Below, one piece after another: positions 40,701 to 50,450 of a DNA stretch of 64,000 bases; the first letter of the stretch is position 1; each line of letters starts with the position of its first letter. Location of the stretch: positions 22,147 through 86,146 of the forward strand of contig RCAB01000275.1 in the NCBI GenBank assembly GCA_003640385.1. The letters are read 5' to 3'. Source of the stretch: Setaria digitata (lineage: Eukaryota > Nematoda > Chromadorea > Rhabditida > Setariidae). The notes under the pieces are model-generated. The model did not search any database and had not been told where the DNA came from. It was given only the letters and a program-made list of their open reading frames with translations. The translations under genes were made by a program, and so were the position numbers.

Positions 40701-42010
40701 GAAGGAGAGAAATAAAATCAAATTAAACTATTTATTTATGCAATATTTGAGTGAAGAATTTGCATTTCTATAAAACGATGTAATTATGCAAATTGAAATT
40801 ATTTTAAATGGATATTTCAAGCGAAAAATGAAAAATACGATGAAAAATGAGAAAAAAAAAATGATAGAATTATTTTGAAACAATTTTGGTTTGCTTATTT
40901 TCCTCTCTATTATCAAATTTTCCTTTTTTGATATTACCATTCACAGTTCGAAATACGAGTGATAAATGAATTGAATGTGTCCTATTTATTAATTGTAGTT
41001 TTTATTGGTATGATTTTGTTGTTTATTTTTATTTTTTGTTGATAAAAATCATACAATTAAATTTTAATCTTTTTTTCCAAGGATCAAATAATTTTTTAAA
41101 AATAAAAAAAAATAAATTTATCAAATTAAATCAAATTTTATCAAATTTTCCTGCTAAAATAGAATTTTTTAATTGTGCCTTCTAATTTTTTTTTGCTATT
41201 TTAGATTCTGAAAAACGTACCATTGTTGAACTGCATGATTTACCACCATTTTCAAAATATCGTAAATCAGCAAACGATGAAAAAAGGTAAATTTTTTGTT
41301 GTTAGCAGCTGACTTTTACAAGAAAAAAAAAAAAAAAAATAAGAATGTATCAAAATGTTTGAAAAATTTTCAAATTTCAAGAATTCGATCATTTCATCTT
41401 CTAACTTTTGTCACCATTTAGTTGATCTGTTGTTGTATGCATTTGGTCGCATATTTTCAGATCATAACTAATCAGTTCAATTCTTAAACTAGATCTTAGA
41501 AAGAAATTTTTTTTGTGCCATTTTTTGAGTTGCAAAAATTTGGCAGTTTTTTTTCAAATGTTTTTTTACATTTGGTTAACAAACCTTTGTCTTTCAGAAA
41601 TTAATTAATCATCTCTTTGCAGGCAATCAAAATTAGAATCTCTCGTGCTACCGTTAAAGTTAGAGGAACCATTTCTTACAACTGCAGAATCAGAAAAGCC
41701 AAAAGGTAAATATTTCACTTTGCAAAACAACATTGTGCTAATTAAGAAACAGCTGATAGATGATAGCAGTAATATCCTTAATGCTAAAAAAATTTTCTAA
41801 CTTTTTTCGTCAAATTTATACTTCACTTCAAATTTTAACTTTCAATTTCTTTTCTAGAAATTACTTCTGATTTAAAAAAAAAAAAACTTTAAAATATTTA
41901 AACTTTCCAATTCAGTTGTATCATTTACAACCCCAGCTGGACATCGACGTAACTCAAGTGGTGATGAAGATTTTGTAGATCGAATTACGGCAAGACACCA
42001 TTATGTATGA
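324..42010 (+). CDS. unc-80: UNC-80, NALCN/NCA sodium-leak channel complex scaffold (67 exons)
   Basis: UNC-80 is a very large, non-channel scaffold that works with UNC-79 to localise and activate the NALCN (worm NCA-1/NCA-2) sodium-leak channel in neurons. I assembled 67 exons by reading frame and GT..AG sites; phases agree at every junction and give 10,095 nt (3,364 aa), near the ~3,260 aa of the human protein. Family-specific blocks seen in order include PLPIQTFLWRQT near the N terminus, DVAVIRCLL, LWRNRFHVW-type helical repeats, DLKQTLKKEQCD, the LEFFNIPE stretch, QFYILHRKPFL, and the LITDWS and KVGGTALYAF blocks near the C terminus. No transmembrane segments or catalytic motifs are expected. 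The start at 324 gives a leader of the same length as human UNC80; an in-frame ATG at 261 would add a poly-Lys/Ile tract and is less likely. Exon coordinates are in the five block entries. Confidence 0.97.
922..951. repeat. (CA)n microsatellite
   Basis: About 15 CA units followed by AGAGAG, within unc-80 intron 2. Confidence 0.9.
1108..1321. repeat. Direct duplication around an N at 1211
   Basis: Copy 1 (1108-1210) and copy 2 (1212-1321) both begin TGACTATTGTCAACTGAG and end ATTTTAGTAAA. They differ by a G/A change and by lengths in the A/G tract. The copies meet exactly at a single N, within unc-80 intron 2, just upstream of exon 3. Confidence 0.85.
3346..3453. repeat. 21-bp tandem repeat
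   Basis: Four full units of exactly 21 bp (3370-3390, 3391-3411, 3412-3432, 3433-3453) of the form CAAGCTTAAGTGATTCTGATA, with a partial unit before them. Within unc-80 intron 4. Confidence 0.9.
4799..5020. repeat. ~46-bp degenerate tandem repeat abutting the exon 6 acceptor
   Basis: Five units of the pattern TTAGCCAATTTATTTATCAG followed by TTAATAAAATATTACAG. The last unit ends in the functional acceptor of exon 6 (GTTACAG|TATCAG). Confidence 0.8.
8331..8712. repeat. ~120-bp degenerate tandem repeat, three units
   Basis: Three copies of a unit containing 'TATAAATCAATTAATGCA', 'GATTCAGAAGGAAT' and 'ATCA(A/C)TxxAATTCT', separated by A-tracts, in unc-80 intron 13. Confidence 0.65.
10799..11055. 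repeat. ~130-bp tandem duplication
   Basis: Two diverged copies that share TTCTTTTCTTACCTATACAT, GAAATCxTCxTTTACTA and TTTTTTCATTAGTAATTATT, in unc-80 intron 17 upstream of exon 18. Confidence 0.75.
12176..12265. repeat. ~24-bp imperfect repeat
   Basis: Repeats of the core AATCACTC(A/G)TATCAGT in unc-80 intron 20. Confidence 0.65.
12355..12900. repeat. ~150-bp degenerate tandem repeat, about four units
   Basis: Each unit has an 'AAATTxAxTTxAATATTTTGCAAC' core, then 'TATCAATACATxTTACAxAC' and 'AATTTxTCACTTTxxTC' followed by a T-tract. The array fills part of unc-80 intron 20. Confidence 0.6.
17232..17560. repeat. ~35-45-bp degenerate tandem repeat starting at the exon 25 donor
   Basis: Units of the form TATCATTGATAAATGA plus CAAAATTACTACTC. 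The first unit begins at the donor itself (G|GTATCACTGATAAATGA) of unc-80 intron 25. Confidence 0.7.
20086..20116. repeat. (GA)n microsatellite
   Basis: AAGAGAAAGAGAGAG... within unc-80 intron 31. Confidence 0.9.
25724..34317 (+). other. unc-80: unc-80 exons 38-51 (residues 1885-2608)
   Basis: Exons: 25724-25905, 26063-26203, 26470-26677, 26920-27057, 27370-27470, 29130-29216, 29824-29976, 30865-31097, 31517-31685, 31843-31995, 32305-32484, 33106-33303, 33440-33547, 34198-34317. This is the best conserved half of the protein: FTLPSPP and DPPWMP, EDPALFLRHFLEKLT, DLKQTLKKEQCD, FPIHEETQFQQLLKDSLEFF, LPSFPRKSLE, QFYILHRKPFLLQMAGAVA. The acceptor of exon 40 is the least certain, since the only in-frame site is an unusual TTTGAG. 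Intron 42 (27471-29129) and intron 44 (29977-30864) are the longest here. They contain A/T-rich sequence with scattered homopolymers, and intron 44 includes one N position; I see no other gene in either. Confidence 0.88.
30195..30295. repeat. 48-bp direct duplication around an N at 30243
   Basis: Copy 1 (30195-30242) and copy 2 (30248-30295) are identical, starting ATGAAATCTTTTCAAATT; an N plus ACGA separates them. Within unc-80 intron 44. Confidence 0.85.
36585..37347. repeat. Degenerate ~120-150-bp tandem repeats in unc-80 intron 56
   Basis: At least four copies of a unit combining TTTATCxTGTTTATTTTTxA, ATTTTCAGTCGATAA, TCTTATCAxxTTATCA and AATAAxxATAAAAATGATATG. The same ATTTTCAGTCGATAA string recurs at the real acceptor of exon 57. 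Confidence 0.7.
36670..36708. repeat. Perfect 17-bp inverted repeat (hairpin), 5-nt loop
   Basis: Arms 36670-36686 (AAAGCGTTAATAGCGCT) and 36692-36708, loop ATTTG, inside unc-80 intron 56. It is more GC-rich than its surroundings. Confidence 0.9.
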
Positions 42011-42224
42011 AAATTTACAACACGATACTGTGTACATGTATAAATTATCAGAGAAACGTGTGCCTCATGATGGTAGCGTAAGTGTAGAAGCTGATATTTG
42101 CAGAAAACGCTTACAGTGCTAACTGTCAAATTATGTTTGATTAATTCGTTCGATCCATTTCTCGATCATTCTGATCGATAATTTTATTATTCTGTAATAA
42201 TTTGTACATAATTATTGAATACTA

Positions 42225-42240
42225 AATAAAGATGTTTATT
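42225..42240. terminator. Paired, opposed poly(A) signals of unc-80 and the minus-strand neighbour
   Basis: AATAAA at 42225-42230 on the plus strand lies 215 nt after the unc-80 stop. TTTATT at 42235-42240 is AATAAA on the minus strand, 79 nt after the stop of the minus-strand membrane-protein gene. With usual cleavage 10-25 nt downstream, the two 3' UTRs would overlap in antisense. Confidence 0.6.
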
Positions 42241-42318
42241 CATTTCGAGATTTAAAATATTTACTTAAATTTGAATTCATTTTCCAATTACAAAAGTACA
42301 ACATCATTTTGTTCATTT

Positions 42319-43451
42319 TCATTTAACATTTTGAGTTAACGAATCTATTTCTATTTTATTTGCCGCATAATCAAAATTTGCAGCTTTGCACATTTTTCCC
42401 ATTAAATCATCGGCGAAACGTCGTTGAGAGAGTGATTGTTCTGCTAAAATTGTTTTTTCTCGAAATGTCAACATACGTCGATGAACCTGAAGAAGAAGTT
42501 TGATAAACGGATACTGTGGAAAAAAAAAAAAAAAAAGAATAACGGAACGGAATTTAAAGAAGTTTTACTGGAATAGCTATAAAAGTAGCAACTGAGGAAT
42601 AATCAGTGAGTGAAACATGGATGTATTTGAATATGAAAAGGACCTATGAAGAATGTGAATTTTTCGGATTTAAAATCTTAGCATCTTTTTAATCAAAAGT
42701 TTGCAATTTATTTATTTACGTATTTATTTATTTACTTATTTATTTATTTGCTTATTTATTTATTTACTTATTTATTTATTTACTTATTTATTTATTTACT
42801 TATTTATTTATTTCATTTATTTATTTATTTTTAGTGATTAAAATTTCATCGAGTTCGGTCTACAGGACATACCGGCAATATGGAAAACTAAACATTTAGT
42901 TGGTTTGAATTGGGCAAAATTTATGATCTTGACAGATAATGAAAATTGCGTGTTAATTAATCAAGAAAAATTAAGTTTTTTTTTTTTTTTTAGTATAACT
43001 GAAATTTGACAGTTTCAATTTAGTTAATTATGCAAAATTATTTTACTGCAGAATGGGAACATTTATTGCAATTTATGTAAGGATTTCAAGTGTAAAAATT
43101 ATCAAGAGTAGAAAAATCTGCTTTTTTTTTTTCAGAAATCTATTCTTGCTTTTTTTTCCGGATTACTTATAATTTATTAAATAGAACTAAGTAGTAGCTA
43201 AAATTTATTAGATATAATTAACTGGGTTATGGAGGTCAAAAATTTTTTGAGCTTTTCTCTTCTAAATTAATTTTCGAAGGGAAAAAAAAATCCAAGAAAT
43301 GGATGAAAAAGTTTCTCACTTTTAATACAATATATCCATAGGTACATAAATTAATCATCAGCGCCATAAATGCCAATGTTGTGGACGTAACGGCGATCAC
43401 AAACATTAATTCATTCTTACTTGATACTTCATAAATTGGCTTTTCAGACAT
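42319..43451 (-). CDS. Small single-pass membrane protein, function unknown (2 exons, 108 aa)
   Basis: I do not recognise this protein. Exon 1 is 43320-43451 (44 codons, starting MSEKPIYEVSSKNE) and exon 2 is 42319-42513 (64 codons plus stop TGA). The phase-0 intron has a GTGAGA donor and a TTTTTTCCACAG acceptor. Residues ~15-43 form one hydrophobic segment (FVIAVTSTTLAFMALMINL) followed by Cys/Tyr. The rest is a charged, probably helical tail (VHRRMLTFREKTILAEQS). A TTTTAG acceptor-like site 9 nt before the ATG could be a spliced-leader site. The order 'short N terminus, one TM, amphipathic helix' resembles the N-terminal domain of nematode cuticle collagens, but there are no Gly-X-Y repeats, so I do not claim that family. 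The gene is convergent with unc-80. The intron contains a TTTA-rich 16-bp tandem repeat. Confidence 0.68.
42706..42831. repeat. 16-bp TTTA-type tandem repeat
   Basis: Repeats of TTTATTTATTTACTTA with period 16, within the intron of the minus-strand membrane-protein gene. Confidence 0.9.
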
Positions 43452-44986
43452 TAAGTAATTCTAAAAGCAACACCGATTGCTAGAAAATGTTAAATTTAGA
43501 GAACAGAAGCAATTGGTGCAAATTTAGTATGAATTTCATAAAATAATTTAGAAAATTTTCATAAAATACACATTGATATTATTAATTAATCTTTGTTTAG
43601 AAATATGATTGAAAAATAATTTGTAGAGTTTAGAATTGTTATAATGTGCAGAATTTTTAATTACTTCTCTTGTCATCTAGTAAATGTTTCCCGTTTCCCA
43701 CTGGAATAATTTAAAATTGAAAAGGATTGAATAGAGGCAATTAAAAATGCGATAAATAAAAATTGTGGTCAATTTTAAAAAGCCTTTTCCAAAGCTATTA
43801 ATAAAAGGTGTGCATTCTGATGTATATCCTAACCATGCAAACGACCGCAACACAAAAAAGTCAAATGTCGAAATTTACATTAAGTGCTGTATGAAAAATA
43901 GTAATTTTAAAATCAAAATTTAAAATTCAGAAATGAAATATATTACAGCAGTAAATTATTTTGATTAAATCGCAAAATATCTGAACATTATTGCAAATTA
44001 GAATTATATCAATTAACAAATCCAAAAATACTAGGTTATTTTATTATTCATAGTCATTTTCATTTCTCAACATCTATAATGAGTTTCCTAAAAAATAAAA
44101 TTGATTCCTTAACTTTATCATATCAGAACCTCTCACTTTTATCAAATCAGTGCTTCCCATTTTTATCAAATAAGTGTTTCTCATCTTTTTCCTACCAAAA
44201 AAATGGAAGTGAAAACTTTGAAATGTTTTAAAAGCTCATTTGCATATTCTATTAAAGAAATTTGCAAGAGCTGTGAATCCTAAAAATCCTAAAAAGCCTA
44301 GAAATCCTAAAATCCTAGAAGTCCTAAAAATTTTATGGTTAAAGCATTATAGAGTTATACGAACATTCCAATGGCTTATCAGTTTCCTGTACGAGATGAA
44401 CACGTACGTGTTGCATGCTATATGCAAAAATAATGTGCGTTGTAAATAAGTTCTCAAATACTAGAAAGATTTTCGTCAGTTAGGCAAATCATAATTTGCA
44501 ACACTTTCATTTAAAATTAATATCTAACAAAGTTAACAAAAAATTAACACAGTTAAGATTTTTTACATTATAAATAATTCATCTAGTGGATGAATCGAAG
44601 CAATCTATTATATCAGGATTATAAAATGATTCAATTCCCACTTTCTTTTTTTTTATTTCTTTAAATTGGAAATAGTCAGGAAAGACAATGAATTTTCATA
44701 AAGAGCAAACATCAAAATTCGTCTTCTAAGATGGCTGTACGCTAATTGAGAGAAACTAATATGGGGGGAATGGAAATTAACGACGGTTTTTCAGGTGAAC
44801 TGTTAGGTAATGCGTGATATTAGTATTGTTTTCTGGACTTGATAGATGAATTTCAGGTCTTCTTGCTCTTAATGAATTGTAGATCTTGCGAATTTTTTTA
44901 GTTCAGATAACCGTTTTGCATTATTGTTAGTTCAGATAATTTTTAAAAATTTCTTACTCATTTAGGGAATCAAATAAGCTGACTGG
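43452..44986. other. Divergent intergenic region
   Basis: This lies between the 5' ends of the minus-strand membrane-protein gene and the plus-strand KCTD gene, so it must hold both promoters. It is A/T rich with few homopolymers and holds a short repeat at 44272-44335. I see no TATA-like or other defined element that I would defend. Confidence 0.5.
44272..44335. repeat. ~9-bp CCTAAAAAT repeat
   Basis: Six or so imperfect AATCCTAAA units. They give a false Asn-Pro-Lys-rich reading frame, which is not a gene. Confidence 0.75.
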
Positions 44987-47331
44987 ATGGCTGACGAGGT
45001 AACAGATATTGACGGATCTAGTGGACAATTATCTGAATTAGCCGGATCACCATCGCAGTACATCAAATTGAATGTTGGTGGTGCTTTGTATCAAACAACA
45101 ATATCCACTTTGACCAAACATGATTCCATGTTACGTGCTATGTTTTCAGGCCGAATGGAGGTTGGTTTTGGTTACTTAGATTTCTTTCCCTGTCAGTTAT
45201 TGTTGATTACTCAGAGTTTTGATTTTGCGATGAAGTAGCTTGCATCCAAATCACTAACATCATATATAGGATATGTATATATAACACGAACTGCTTCGTT
45301 TTCTTTTCTTTTTTTTTTACCTCATTTGCTATACTTAATGTGTATATTGAGTTATTGATTTTAATGTTATCTAGGTCCTAACGGATAGTGATGGCTGGGT
45401 AGTAATTGATCGTAATGGGAAGCATTTTGGTACAATTTTGAATTTCTTGAGAGACGGTTATATTCCACTGCCAGAATGTCGCGTTGAAACAGCGGAAATA
45501 CTATCCGAAGCGAAATATTACCTTATTCAGGTAAGATAGATTATATCATGTACTGCTAGTTTAATATGATAATTTCGCAATTTATGGTATATTTTTTTGC
45601 AGGACCTAGTGCAACTGTGTCAGAACTGGTTGAAAGTCATAACAAAGGAGGACGTAGAACCTGCTGGTATATGCATGGTGCCGCTTGTTAGTACCAAGAA
45701 GGATTGTGATCGTATTGTAACTAGTACTACTAAGGTACTTCTTTTAGTGCTTTCATGGAAGTGAAATGCTTGATTGATTATGAGAATAATATTTTTTGAA
45801 ACCTTCAGCAAAACTGTCGCTTTATAGTGATTTTGCTTGTACAACTTTATTTATATCATCATAGTGGGTATGCTAGCGAGTAAATAATGTGGAGACCGAG
45901 CAGGATATGCTCTTTGAAAAGAGCATATCCTGCTTGAAGCAAATCCGGAAAAGTGATACCATATGTTAGCTGACCAATTGGGCAGAAGTATCTGAATCAC
46001 CGAAATAACCCAGCTATGTATATCATATTAATAAAAATGCCTCACTGAAATGATTAGAAAGTATTGATGTATTACACTGACCTTTCTTTTCACAATGTCA
46101 CTTAACGAAAAGCGAGAATTCCTTGTTATGCTGCATTCTGAAAAAGCATCATTTTTAACTTACGTCGAGTAGTTCACTATTTATAAATTTATATTTATAG
46201 CCCGTCATAAAGCTTCTTATTAATCGGCACAACAACAAATATTCGTATACTTCGCAGTCAGATGATAACCTTATGAAGAATTTGGAACTTTTTGATCGAC
46301 TTGTTATACGATTTAATGATCGTGTCCTTTTTGTAAAAGGTGACTATTAAGTATGCGTGCATAGGTGACTTCAAGTATGCTTATTTATTAAACTAAGTAG
46401 CTTCTACTCTTTCACAAAAACATCCTTCTTTTGCAGATATGGGTGCGGAAAATGCGGAAGTTTGTCAGTGGACATTTTTTGGACAAGGCAGGAAGAAGGC
46501 CGAAGTAAGAAAAGCAAATCTTTTCTTCATCTCGTAGTAGGATCAGTTTTTTCTTTCTTTCAGATCGAATTTTTGAGACATTAAGGTCATCAGAGCTGGT
46601 GCTTTTGTCATTTTTTATTATCTCTTTAACATATGTTTAAATTTTGTTCTTTTTATTTTCTGAAGAATATTCGCACGACTAATACTTTTTACACAATTTT
46701 TGTGATGAGGAATTTGACACTGTTCAGTCCACAGAAGTGTCTTATCGGAAGATCATTGGAATATGATGGTTTTCTTTTAGTTTTTATTTTAGTTACTTTC
46801 TTCTGCTAAATAGCTAAATAGATTACAGATTTGTTGCACATCGATAGTGTATGCAACTGATAAGAAACAGACAAAAGTCGAATTCCCAGAAGCTCGAATT
46901 TATGAAGAAGCAATGAATGTTTTGCTCTTTGAAGAACGGCATGTCTGTATCCGATGTGGTGGTGAGGGTGGAAGCTGTTCGCCACCACGGGGTCTTTCAT
47001 CATCACAACTACAGCTCCCGCCATTTATACATTCGTCTCACAGCGCTTCGGTTTCGGTGTGATGTTTTTGGGTTGAGATTTCAGATTTGAAAATTTGGAT
47101 TCATATTACAGATTGTGATTTTACAAACATAACATTATATTTTGGTTGAGGATTTTTTCAGCGAAATATCACTTGAATATTTATTTTCAGCCACAGTGTA
47201 CTTCACCGGCTTTGTTTAGCGATGTTCTGCCAGGAACTAGTGGGCAGGATGATCGACGTCGTGTTTCAAGAATGGTTGATGGACGCTCAAACAGTCTTAT
47301 TGTAACAACTGTTACCGAGGATTCAACTTAA
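44987..47331 (+). CDS. BACURD/KCTD10-13-TNFAIP1-like BTB adaptor for Cullin-3
   Basis: Seven exons (44987-45160, 45375-45530, 45603-45734, 46201-46339, 46437-46504, 46829-47056, 47191-47331) join to 1,038 nt, 345 aa. Family members are BTB/POZ adaptors that bring substrates such as RhoA to Cullin-3 ubiquitin ligase. The BTB domain (about residues 25-120) shows the KCTD pattern [39 protein letters not shown] and AKYYLIQ. The BACURD-specific second half follows: [32 protein letters not shown], and [20 protein letters not shown] with [14 protein letters not shown]. Vertebrate BACURDs are ~310-330 aa; the extra length is a C-terminal tail with Cys 263, 266 and 273 and Gly/Ser-rich sequence. The start ATG is the only one upstream of the BTB domain in frame. 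Intron 3 holds a 17-bp perfect hairpin. Confidence 0.95.
45899..45934. repeat. Perfect 17-bp inverted repeat (hairpin), 2-nt loop
   Basis: Arms 45899-45915 (AGCAGGATATGCTCTTT) and 45918-45934 in intron 3 of the KCTD gene. Confidence 0.9.
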
Positions 47332-48310
47332 TCCAGGAGCTTGAAACTTACATTTCGAAGTGATTTTCGGTGTTTCGGAATGTGAGAAGTCTAAAACTTT
47401 TTCCATATTTCATAAGAAGCTGTATTAAACAAATTTGAAGAACTTTCCCATATCTAAAAAACTTAATTAATGCTTTCCGGATGTATATTAGCTTAATTTC
47501 CAAAACATGATGAAATTTGCAAGGCAAAAGGTATCATGTAGCAATTCATCGGATCTATAAAACTTGCCTTGAGCACCATTTAGCTGTTAATTATATTGAT
47601 ATAGAATTTAGAATCATTTTTTTTTTTATTGGGAAAATTAATTGGTTATGTCGATTAAGTGATTATGTGCATCTGAGAATCAGAAGGATTCTGTCCATCA
47701 GTTTTTAAAATTTACCCCACTGTATGATTTTTCCTGTCAAACAGAACTCGAGCTATATTTCAGCATAGTTTCCGTTTATCTTTTTGCTTCTTTTTTTTTA
47801 AGAAGAAGTTATTTAGGAGCAATATTTTATAATATTGTTGCTGTAGTAAAGCTTTCAGCTTCATTCTGTAATGAAATAATCCTTCTGTTGTATAATAATA
47901 GTTATGAATTATGTTACTTGTATTTATCGTGATTGTGCTAGCTTTCGTTTTGTAGAACTGTGATATTTTCTGATATGAAAGGAGAGAATGATTATGCTAA
48001 CTTGTTTGAAAGAAGGAGATGGAATTATCGGGTTACGGGAAACAATAGTTCTTTCCACTGTTTTATTTTTAGCAGTAATTATCGAAAGGGTCATATGATC
48101 TTTCAGTATAGACTTGTACATGTTTTGTATTAATATTGTTAATGTTGATATTTTTGAAAATAAACTATCGTCGCTATTGAAATTATGGAAATGCCATACA
48201 CTGGAGAGTATTTAATTTACGCGACTATCTTCTGATCCCTTATGCATGTAGTTCACTTCCCGCTGTACATCACTTTTTTTTCTTTTTTTTTTATAAGAAA
48301 CATTAAGGCG
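47332..48310 (+). other. KCTD 3' UTR and short spacer before EXOSC8
   Basis: The first AATAAA after the KCTD stop is at 48159-48164, giving a 3' UTR of about 830-850 nt. A T-tract and an AG at 48296-48297 follow, then the EXOSC8 ATG at 48311. No reading frame in this interval looks like a gene. Confidence 0.5.
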
Positions 48311-50450
48311 ATGACAGCTGATTTATTGAAATTATGCGATCCAGTGGCTTATTATAATCAGTTTCTACTGGAATCAATTTATCCAGATGGTCGATCAATT
48401 AGTTCTTTTCGTCCAATATTACTGCGGGTTTGTTAGCGTTTATTATAACAAATTTCTAGATAAATAAAGTTCAGTATATTATGTAACAAATTCGTAATTC
48501 ATTAATTCATTAAGAAAGTTTTCGGTATAATTTATAAATTCAAAGCTTTTTTCTATCACTCTTTTCCAAAAAATGACAGGAATTGGGAGATTGGAATCCT
48601 TCTGTTTAAGTATTTAGATGGGTATAAGTGGAAGTTCAGCAGGTTCCAGTTTTGCTCGACAAGGTGGCGCAACTATTACCTGTAATATTGAGGCTTTATT
48701 GGCTCCAGTTTCCGATGCTCCCATTCTTGTACCTGTTATACAGGCTGCTCCAAATATACCAAAAGTAAGCTCTTTTTTATTTTTATTTTTCCAATTCTGC
48801 GATGCTTTTGTATGTCTACGATACTTCTCACGGGTATGTGTGCTGATCTGATATTTGTATATTTGTAAGATTCTTCCTTTTTTTTTTTTTTTTTTCAGAA
48901 TTTAGTGGAAGATGCAGTGGTAATGGTTAACCAACTTATTGCACAGGATGCTTTCTGTACTAGAAACACATTGAAGACGGCTGGCGGCCGACTAACATGG
49001 ATTCTTAATTTGCATATTATGGTAAATCTGAAAGACAGCATTTTTTTCTTTGTCTGTAGTTTAATCTAGAAAGACTATGATGTCTGAGATAAACTGATTG
49101 AAGATTATCGTTTCGAGATTTAGTGCTTGTTGTCGATTCATAAATTATTTGGATTAAATCAGGAGTCATTTAGAATATGTGACTCCTGATTTAATCTTTG
49201 ACAGCTTTTAATAGGTTGCACAAAGTTCCGACACATGACATGAAGAAGTATTGTGATGTGAACCTTCTTTTAATATCTGATGCAGCTCACATAGTGATTT
49301 AAAGAATAATTTACAAGTCAAATTTTAGATTTTGAATGTTGATGGAGCAATTTCTGATGCGTTATGTACTTGTATAGCGGGAGCCCTGGTCGATTTGCAA
49401 CTTCCTGAAGCGTCGACCGACTGTGATGAGGATATTCCTATTGATATTAACAAAGTTAAGCTTAGTGAGACATTTCATCATATCGAAGTTGCTGATATCC
49501 CGGTTTCATCTACATTTATAGTTTATAAATCACCAAATGAAGAGGTACTTCTGTTCATTACTGTAATTTTTTTTACAAAAGTCTTCTGCATATTTCTTTG
49601 AATTGTTACCTACACATTTAAATTTTGCAAATTCTGTTCCCAGGATCATCTCATAATTGCTTAGTTGGTCATTTTAACAAATCCAGTTCCTCTCATCTAA
49701 GTGTAGAGTAATACAACTAGGCAGATTGTCAAATTACAGTGTATTAAATACCTTGGAGATTTTAAAGATGTCCAAGACTGCTGAACGTTAGTCGTCGGAG
49801 ATCAAGTATTTCATGAGATAGGGAGAAGTTGAAGATGGATTAAGTGGAATAATTTGATCACATTCGATACAGGCTTTGAGTTGAGAGCACATAAAGATTG
49901 TACTGGAAGTTATTGTTCATAACTAGTAATTTTAAGGCTTAAGTAATTTCTTTCGAAAGCTTTAGATTGCTTTTCGATTTTCGAAATTTAATGCAGACTT
50001 AAATTTATATTGTTTTTATTTAGTTCTTATTCTTATTTCCCAGTGATTTTGATTCATTCAGGAAGGATATTTATGCCAAGAACTCTAATCATAGTTAGGT
50101 ACAAAGAATATACTTTGAATCCTGCACTATCACATATTAAAATATGAAGTAAGGTTAATATCTGAAATCATGTGGTACCTAATAAAATGAGAATAAATCT
50201 TGCTGAACGATCTGCCTTTCAGGTGAAAATCCTTTGTGATCCAGTATCCGAATTATTCCGCATAGTTCCTAATACTGTGATGATAGTAGCTGGAAATAAT
50301 GCTCGAATTCATCGCATTAGTCAGTCAGGTATATGCGGTGATGAGGCAGTAATGCGGCATATGGTTGGGATGGCTATTGGAAGACAGAAAATAGTAGCTG
50401 AATCGATGTTGAAAGCTAAAGAAGCCCATTTAATGAGAGAAAAACGATAG
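48311..50450 (+). CDS. exos-8: Exosome complex ring subunit Rrp43/EXOSC8
   Basis: Five exons (48311-48427, 48618-48764, 48899-49021, 49329-49544, 50223-50450) join to 831 nt, 276 aa, the same length as human EXOSC8. The product is an RNase PH-fold subunit of the six-membered ring of the RNA exosome, which in animals is catalytically inactive itself and helps form the channel for RNA. The N terminus CDPVAYYNQFLLESIYPDGR (PDGR at residues 25-28) aligns with the EXOSC8 'EYYRRFLKENCRPDGR' pattern better than with EXOSC7. Further matches are GGRLTWILNLHIMILNVDGA, the LPEAS strand, VADIPVSSTF and the final helix. Compared with the human protein, the loop after the 'ALLAPVSDAP' strand is shorter. 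The gene follows the KCTD gene closely, which suggests a shared operon. Intron 3 contains a 17-bp hairpin. Confidence 0.93.
49152..49196. repeat. Perfect 17-bp inverted repeat (hairpin), 11-nt loop
   Basis: Arms 49152-49168 (GATTAAATCAGGAGTCA) and 49180-49196 in intron 3 of the EXOSC8 gene. Confidence 0.9.

Larger units (their letters stand above)
34603..42010 (+). other. unc-80: unc-80 exons 52-67 (residues 2609-3364)
   Basis: Exons: 34603-34763, 34896-35024, 35393-35606, 35970-36049, 36365-36584, 37348-37518, 37705-37828, 38144-38290, 38599-38721 (or from 38596), 38835-39019, 39489-39663, 39907-40086, 40361-40462, 41205-41286, 41623-41705, 41916-42010. Landmarks are REAFRRPRDALL, LNEIALALLKIAPYD, LLITDWSVES, RRLDKTIQKIGKK, VMIIAFEKQMS, KKVGGTALYAFIDF and PLLQCK. 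The tail (exons 62-67) is low-complexity and acidic/Ser-rich and ends in a short block related to the vertebrate VTFIEA region. Intron 56 (36585-37347) consists mostly of degenerate repeats. Intron 64 (40463-41204) is A/T rich with a long poly(A) tract and no visible gene. Confidence 0.9.

Noticed and set aside
44240..44449. Asn-Pro-Lys-rich small protein
   Set aside because: It translates a short CCTAAAAAT tandem repeat, with no splice or poly(A) context.
48311..50450. Assignment as EXOSC7 (Rrp42) rather than EXOSC8
   Set aside because: The N-terminal YYNQFLLESIYPDGR pattern and the 276-aa length match EXOSC8 better.
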